A stretch of 34,937 bases of DNA, from contig MGTY01000105.1 of assembly GCA_001799695.1 (NCBI GenBank), forward strand, positions 1-34,937. Reading direction: 5' to 3'. Positions 30,612-34,937 of the stretch are shown here, in pieces; the first letter of the stretch is position 1, and each line of letters opens with the position of its first letter. The position numbers and the translations under genes were made by a program. The notes below the pieces were generated by a model. That model did not search any database and was not told the DNA's origin. It worked only from the letters and a program-made list of their open reading frames with translations. This DNA is from Elusimicrobia bacterium GWA2_69_24. Lineage in GTDB: Bacteria > Elusimicrobiota > Elusimicrobia > UBA1565.

Positions 30612-31214
30612 TCAGCGCTCCAGGGTATAAGAAACCTCGACGGATGGGGCGGGGGTCCGGCAAAGAGGACTGCCGTCATAGAGTGCCGCGTAGACCTTGA
30701 CCGGACGGTCAAGGACCTTCCCCTCGGCGTCCATGGCCAGGTAGACCGCCGCGACCGCGGAATTCAACTGGCCGCACTTCTCCTCGGGGAGGCGGAAGGA
30801 CCCGAGGTCCCCGATGATGGTCCAGCCCCAGGCCTCGCGGGCGCCGCCGGAGATGTGCCGGCGGCCCGCCACGGGGGTCCCCTCCACCAGCATGGCGGAG
30901 CCGTCCACGAAGGGCAGGTGATAGGGTTGGGGGATCTCGATCCCCAGCCGCTGGAAGCAGAACCGGAGGGGCATGCCCAGCGCGTCGGCACGGGGATCCG
31001 CCGCCCGCGACCAACAGGCGTTCACGGCGACGAAGGAGGCGCGCGGCTCTCCGGCCCGGGCCCAGGCCTGCACGCCGGAGTCCCTCACGGCTCCGGCCAT
31101 GGACAGAGAGACGGCCGCGGCGGACCCTTCGAATGCGGGCAGGGCGGCCCGGGCCGCCCCGGAGAGGGCGCTCAACGCGAACACGGCAAGGACGATGGGG
31201 TGGATGGCGTTCAT
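30612..31214 (-). CDS. Exported protein of unknown function
   Basis: The 200-residue protein has a signal peptide (MNAIHPIVLAVFALSALSGAARA). The mature part has four cysteines (in ACWSR, RFCFQ, EKCGQ and PLCRT), which could form two disulfides in the periplasm. No family is recognised. It looks beta-rich, with AVYLAMDAEGKVLDRPVKVYAALYDG near the end. TACAAT at 31245-31250 (minus strand) may be its -10, leaving a leader of about 24 nt with GAGGA 8-12 nt before the ATG. The gene lies 53 nt before the helicase gene in the same direction. Confidence 0.75.
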   Translation of the reverse strand: MNAIHPIVLAVFALSALSGAARAALPAFEGSAAAVSLSMAGAVRDSGVQAWARAGEPRASFVAVNACWSRAADPRADALGMPLRFCFQRLGIEIPQPYHLPFVDGSAMLVEGTPVAGRRHISGGAREAWGWTIIGDLGSFRLPEEKCGQLNSAVAAVYLAMDAEGKVLDRPVKVYAALYDGSPLCRTPAPSVEVSYTLER

Positions 31215-31318
31215 GAATGGGTCCTCGACTAGAAAGGAAGGTACATTGTAACATCTCTGGAGGCTCTATTTCGCCGCACCGTGTCACAATTCGTTCCACT
31301 TCGATATAGGAGGCGTCC

Positions 31319-31831
31319 ATGGCGACAGTCAATCTGAAAGGCAATCCCTTCAAGCTGGCCGGCAAGCTGCCGGAGGTGGGAGACGCGGCCCCCGAGGTCT
31401 CGCTCGCGGGCGCCGACCTGTCCGAAAAGAAGGTGGGCGGGGCCCAGGGGAAGACGCAGATCCTGGTCGTGGTGCCCTCCGTCGACACCCCCGTGTGCGC
31501 CACGGAGACCCGGAAGTTCAACGAGTCCGCGGCCGCGGTCCCGGGCGCCGAGATCACGGTGATCTCCATGGACCTCCCCTTCGCCGCCAAGCGCTTCTGC
31601 GCCGCCGAGGGGATCAAGAACGTCTCCACCGCCTCGGACTTCCGCCGCAAGGAATTCGCCAAGGCTTACGGAGTGCTCATCGCCGAGGGCCCTCTCGAAG
31701 GGCTCACCTGCCGCGCCATCTTCATCGTGGGCAAGGACGGACGGCTGGCCTACAAGCAGCTCGTCCCCGAGGTGTCGCAGGAACCCGACTACGCGGCGGC
31801 CCTCGCCGCGGCGGACAGCGTCCCGGTCTGA
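31319..31831 (+). CDS. tpx: Thiol peroxidase (Tpx, atypical 2-Cys peroxiredoxin)
   Basis: The 170-residue protein has PSVDTPVCATETRKF with peroxidatic Cys60 and DLPFAAKRFCAAEGI with resolving Cys94, the exact arrangement of bacterial Tpx. It reduces hydroperoxides with electrons from thioredoxin, in the cytoplasm or periplasm depending on export; no signal peptide is present here. Thr57 and Arg (in CRAIF) of the active site are also present. AGGAGG lies 6 nt before ATG 31319. It is monocistronic, followed by a hairpin shared with the convergent gene. Confidence 0.96.
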   Translation: MATVNLKGNPFKLAGKLPEVGDAAPEVSLAGADLSEKKVGGAQGKTQILVVVPSVDTPVCATETRKFNESAAAVPGAEITVISMDLPFAAKRFCAAEGIKNVSTASDFRRKEFAKAYGVLIAEGPLEGLTCRAIFIVGKDGRLAYKQLVPEVSQEPDYAAALAAADSVPV

Positions 31832-31844
31832 TCCCCCACCCTAC

Positions 31845-31869
31845 CCTCCCCCGCTAACGCGGGAGAGGG
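31845..31869. terminator. Hairpin between tpx and the convergent ceramidase-like gene
   Basis: CCCTCCCCGC (31845-31854) pairs with GCGGGAGAGGG (31859-31869) over ten pairs with one bulged A and a TAAC loop. It overlaps the last codons of the minus-strand gene and could end transcription from both sides. Confidence 0.6.
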
Positions 31870-33311
31870 GAACTTGATAGGAGTTCGCGGGCGGCGTCCA
31901 GGAGGAGCGGGGCCGCGGAGCGGCCGATGGAGTTGGTCTCCTCGTAGTGGGTGCCCGGCGGCCGGGGAAGCATGGTCCGGGTCGGCGCGGTCTGGAAATC
32001 GTACTCGGGCACGATGTAGCCGATCTCATCATTGGCCAGCCCGACGAGCAATCCTTCCTTTCCCAGGAGCGCGCGGAGATACGGCCCCGCGGGGGCCTTC
32101 TTCAGGTCGGGCGGGTTCGGGTTGGAGGGGCCCACCAGAGGATGGCCGAAGCGGAACTCCCCGCCGTAGCCCCCAAGCGCCAGTTCGGGGAACAGCTCCC
32201 CGGGCAGACCCAGCACCGCGATGCGGCCGATGCGCAGGAGGGAGACCTCGGTCTCGATCCAGGGACGCAGGTCCGAGCGCAGGGGATAGAAAAGGACGTG
32301 GCGCAGGGGCAGCCACCAGCGCCGCCAGGCGCCGAGGGCATGGCCGTCCCGGTTCTGGAGTTCGTGCCCGAACGCCAGGCTGGGCAGGAAAGCCAGGTAG
32401 CGCGAGTTCTCCACCGGGATGCGCACCGTCCGAGACGCGAAGGAGACTTCCCCGCCCGCGCGGCGCGGGGCGCCCCGCAGGGCCCGCAGCGCCTCGTCGG
32501 CGAGCCGGCGCCCGATGCGTTCCATGGCGGCGTACTCCCCCGCCACGGACAAGCCCTCCTCGGTGTCCGGGCTCAGCAGGCCGCCGACGGCCCCCGGCAG
32601 GAAGACGCAGGCCCCGCCCGTAGCCTCCTCGATCCGCGCGCAGAGCGCACCCGGGAAATCGGCGCTCACCTGACGGTTCTCCCGGCCCAGGGCCTCGGGA
32701 TGGCAGGACCAGCGCACCAAGGAGCCGATGGCCTTCCCCTTGCGGTCCCGCAGGGAGAGCGCGGCCAGCTCCGGGTCTATGACCACCGGGTCCCGGAGGT
32801 CGCGGCTGAGCCCGCGCGGGTCGAGGTCGGCCCGCGCGTAGGCCAGGTCCGCTTCCTGCATGCGGGATGCGAGGTCCCGCACCAGCGCGGCCACCGTCTC
32901 CCTGACCCTCCGCTGATAGCGGCGGTCCACGCCCGAAACGCCGAGCCAGCGCCCCCAGAGCCCCAAGGTGTCGGGGCCGCTATGGGTATGGGTGGCGACC
33001 AGGAAAAGGGAGCGGTCGCCGCCGGTCCAGCCGAGGGAGCGCCGGATCTCCTCCACGTCCGCCCGGTAGAGCCCCAGCAGGTCCACCGCGACCAGGGCGG
33101 CCGTGCGCTTGCCGTCCGATACCACGACGGCGCGCGCGTAGAGCGGGTCGTGGACGCCTTCGGGGCGGCGGCCCTTGGCCCCGAACCCGGCGAGCCAGAC
33201 CGTCTCCTTCTCGAGGTCGGGCGTGATGTCGGCCTTGCCCGCCGCCGCATAGAACGGAGCCGCGGACAGGGGCCCGGGGAGGAGCAGCAAAGATAACAGG
33301 AGCTTTCGCAT
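31854..33311 (-). CDS. Exported neutral/alkaline ceramidase-like hydrolase
   Basis: The 485-residue protein starts at ATG 33311, chosen for the signal peptide MRKLLLSLLLLPGPLSA; an in-frame start 54 nt upstream lacks one. The mature N-terminus AAAGKADITPD and the block ATHTHSGPDT match the neutral/alkaline non-lysosomal ceramidase domain, in which Ser111 would be the nucleophile beside zinc-binding histidines. WSCHPEALG adds a further His. Bacterial members can act on ceramides, but many related proteins have no known substrate. It is shorter than the Pseudomonas ceramidase (about 670 residues) and appears to lack its C-terminal domain. It lies 22 nt after the stop of the kinase-like gene and may be co-transcribed with it. 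Confidence 0.82.
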   Translation of the reverse strand: MRKLLLSLLLLPGPLSAAPFYAAAGKADITPDLEKETVWLAGFGAKGRRPEGVHDPLYARAVVVSDGKRTAALVAVDLLGLYRADVEEIRRSLGWTGGDRSLFLVATHTHSGPDTLGLWGRWLGVSGVDRRYQRRVRETVAALVRDLASRMQEADLAYARADLDPRGLSRDLRDPVVIDPELAALSLRDRKGKAIGSLVRWSCHPEALGRENRQVSADFPGALCARIEEATGGACVFLPGAVGGLLSPDTEEGLSVAGEYAAMERIGRRLADEALRALRGAPRRAGGEVSFASRTVRIPVENSRYLAFLPSLAFGHELQNRDGHALGAWRRWWLPLRHVLFYPLRSDLRPWIETEVSLLRIGRIAVLGLPGELFPELALGGYGGEFRFGHPLVGPSNPNPPDLKKAPAGPYLRALLGKEGLLVGLANDEIGYIVPEYDFQTAPTRTMLPRPPGTHYEETNSIGRSAAPLLLDAARELLSSSPLPR

Positions 33312-33333
33312 GATCCGAAGCGGGGCGCTCCGG

Positions 33334-34937
33334 TTATTGTCGCAATTCGTTGGCGGCGTACTCAACGTCCGTCTGCACGGTCCACTGCAGGTCGGCCGTG
33401 TTGGCCGCGAAGACCGCGAGCAGGCCGGCGGATTCCGCCGGGGAAAATCCGCTCTCCGCGAGCATCCGTTCCAGCTCGCGGCGGGTCTCGGGCCGGGCGA
33501 GATGCTCGCGCCAATCCTGGATCCCGGCCGCGAAATCCTCGGCCGGGACGCGCTCCCGGGATTTCACCCAGGGCAGTTCGTCGATGAGCCCGGTGCTGCC
33601 GAGACGGGTGGGGACCGGGGTGCGGCGGCCCAAGGCCTGCTCGAAGTCCAGCAGGGTCACGCGCCCCTTTCCGAAGAGGAGGTTGCCGGGGTTCATGTCC
33701 GACACGCCGAAGGCGTGGACCAGGACGGCCAGGGCGACGCGCTGCTCGCGGGAGAGGACGGGCCCGGCCCAACTGGTCGAACCGTCCGCGTAAGTCATCA
33801 CCATGTACGAACCGTAGCCGTCGAGCACCGCCAGGGCATCGGGGACTTCGAAGTACCGCGCGAACCAGCGCCGGACCACCTTGCGCAGGAACACCTCGTT
33901 GCGGATGATGCGCGCCTCGGCCGACTTGAGCACGCGAGGCGGACCGGTCCGGCCCTGGATGCGCAGGATGCGCGTATTGAGCTTGCCGGGGTCGTCGGCA
34001 TGCAGGTCCACCCCGCCCTTCACGGACAGGGGGTCGAAGCCGAGCCGGCGCGACAGCTCGGCCGGGGCCACCACGGAGTTGTCCAAGGTCTTGTCGGGAG
34101 CGGCGCCCGTGAAGGAGAGCCGCGGCGGCGCCGGCCGGTCGGCGTCCCGGCGCGCCAACCCTTCCAGGAGGGAGCGCAGGCCCGGCTCCCGCTGCGCGGC
34201 CGACACGACGGCGGCCCAGGCCTGGGAACGCGGCCCCAGCCGGCCCCGCAACGCGGCCAAAAGGTCCAGGGGGTCGAAGCCGGCCCGCTCCGGCACGCCC
34301 GCGCCCAGCATCTGGGACAGGACCTCCCACGCGCCGCCGGGACGGAAACCGACCCCGCTCACGATGTTCCAGCGGCCCAGCCAGTGGTCCCAGAATAGGT
34401 TGTCCGGCCCGAGGTCCGCGGTGCGCCCCTGGCGGATGAGCTTGGCGGCCAGCTCGGGCAGGCCGTTCTTCTGGTGTTCGCTGAAGGGCCCCTTCGCCAG
34501 CTCCGCGCGCAGGGAACGCGACACCATGCCTTCCTGGATGAGGAGCCCGGCCCCCGGCGCCGCGGCCAGGACCTTGGCATGGGGGATGTCCGTGCGCGCC
34601 AGAGCGCCCAAGCCTTCCAGTTCCGCCGCCAGGGCGGCCGAGCCGGGCTTGAATAGCCGGATGCCCAGGTTGGTATGCCCCTCGAGCGAGCCCTCGTGCA
34701 AAGTCCAATCGGCGGTCTTCAGAGCGGGACTGCCGACGCTGAAGCGGCGCCCGTCGATCCGGCCGGAATCCCCCGGCCGGCCGGGGAAGGCGGGGATGCT
34801 GTCGGCGGGCTTGAACCAGTTCCTGACCCGGTCCCACAGGGAGTCCGCTCCCCTGCCCCCGGGAGCCGTACCGTCGAAGGCCGTGCGTCCCGTCTGCGTC
34901 TGAGACTCTTCCGACTCGGACTCGGGACCGGTCTCCG
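33334..34937 (-). CDS. Protein with kinase-like catalytic loops, 5' end outside the window
   Basis: The frame is open to the last base, so at least 534 codons are present and the start is missing. No family is recognised. Near the C-terminus, HAFGVSDMNPGNLLFGKGRVTLLDFEQALG resembles a kinase catalytic loop (Asp and Asn in DMNPGN) followed by a metal-binding Asp (LLDFE). Upstream of it, RVLKSAEARIIRNEVFLRKV could be the Lys-bearing part. A second similar loop, DLGPDNLFWDHW, lies about 290 residues earlier, after text that also resembles a kinase N-lobe (LIQEGMVSRSL). The outermost visible part is acidic and Ser/Thr/Gly-rich, perhaps a linker. Two tandem kinase-like folds are my inference. The next gene downstream encodes the ceramidase-like protein. 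Confidence 0.65.
   Translation of the reverse strand, partial: ETGPESESEESQTQTGRTAFDGTAPGGRGADSLWDRVRNWFKPADSIPAFPGRPGDSGRIDGRRFSVGSPALKTADWTLHEGSLEGHTNLGIRLFKPGSAALAAELEGLGALARTDIPHAKVLAAAPGAGLLIQEGMVSRSLRAELAKGPFSEHQKNGLPELAAKLIRQGRTADLGPDNLFWDHWLGRWNIVSGVGFRPGGAWEVLSQMLGAGVPERAGFDPLDLLAALRGRLGPRSQAWAAVVSAAQREPGLRSLLEGLARRDADRPAPPRLSFTGAAPDKTLDNSVVAPAELSRRLGFDPLSVKGGVDLHADDPGKLNTRILRIQGRTGPPRVLKSAEARIIRNEVFLRKVVRRWFARYFEVPDALAVLDGYGSYMVMTYADGSTSWAGPVLSREQRVALAVLVHAFGVSDMNPGNLLFGKGRVTLLDFEQALGRRTPVPTRLGSTGLIDELPWVKSRERVPAEDFAAGIQDWREHLARPETRRELERMLAESGFSPAESAGLLAVFAANTADLQWTVQTDVEYAANELRQ

Overview
The window is a high-G+C bacterial chromosome segment with densely packed genes and many secreted enzymes. 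Several exported proteins have a signal peptide followed by a long Ala/Pro/Ser-rich stretch. This style, together with the TIGR03546/TIGR03545 pair, suggests an uncultivated lineage, possibly Elusimicrobiota. That is an inference; no rRNA or tRNA gene is visible to test it.

Left block (1-14325). The window opens with the 3' end of a molybdopterin-dehydrogenase FAD-binding subunit, then an MFS transporter with a long exported N-terminal extension. On the minus strand follows a tightly packed set: alpha-amylase, a PBP4-type D-Ala-D-Ala carboxypeptidase lipoprotein and a ZIP metal transporter. A divergent adenine deaminase-like gene, a subtilase, the TIGR03546/TIGR03545 pair and a MepA-like M74 murein endopeptidase complete the block.

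Central block (about 14326-19900). This is a foreign island, visibly richer in A+T. It is a run of integron gene cassettes without an integrase in the window. Five attC sites and a sixth truncated one flank cassettes carrying a lipoprotein, an unknown secreted helical protein, VapBC, BrnTA, and a ParE-type module with an intact antitoxin but a toxin broken twice. In four cassettes the first 8-9 bases, counting the preceding G, are exactly complementary to the start of the attC that closes the same cassette, as expected for IntI-inserted cassettes. The left edge is a decayed IS91-family transposase end; the right edge is a decayed IS1595-family element that cuts the sixth attC.

Right block (19933-34937). 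A translationally coupled operon of three exported peptidases (M28, C39-like, S58/DmpA-like) leads the block. It is followed by a HEAT-repeat/LysM protein, a 6-phosphofructokinase with mixed active-site signature, a putative zincin, a MITE-like repeat, an acyl-CoA dehydrogenase, a DEAD-box helicase, thiol peroxidase, a ceramidase-like hydrolase and a partial protein with kinase-like catalytic loops.

A recurring regulatory theme is a -10-like hexamer ending only about 5-9 nt before the ATG, with little or no Shine-Dalgarno. This suggests leaderless transcripts for several genes, including both intact toxin-antitoxin cassettes.
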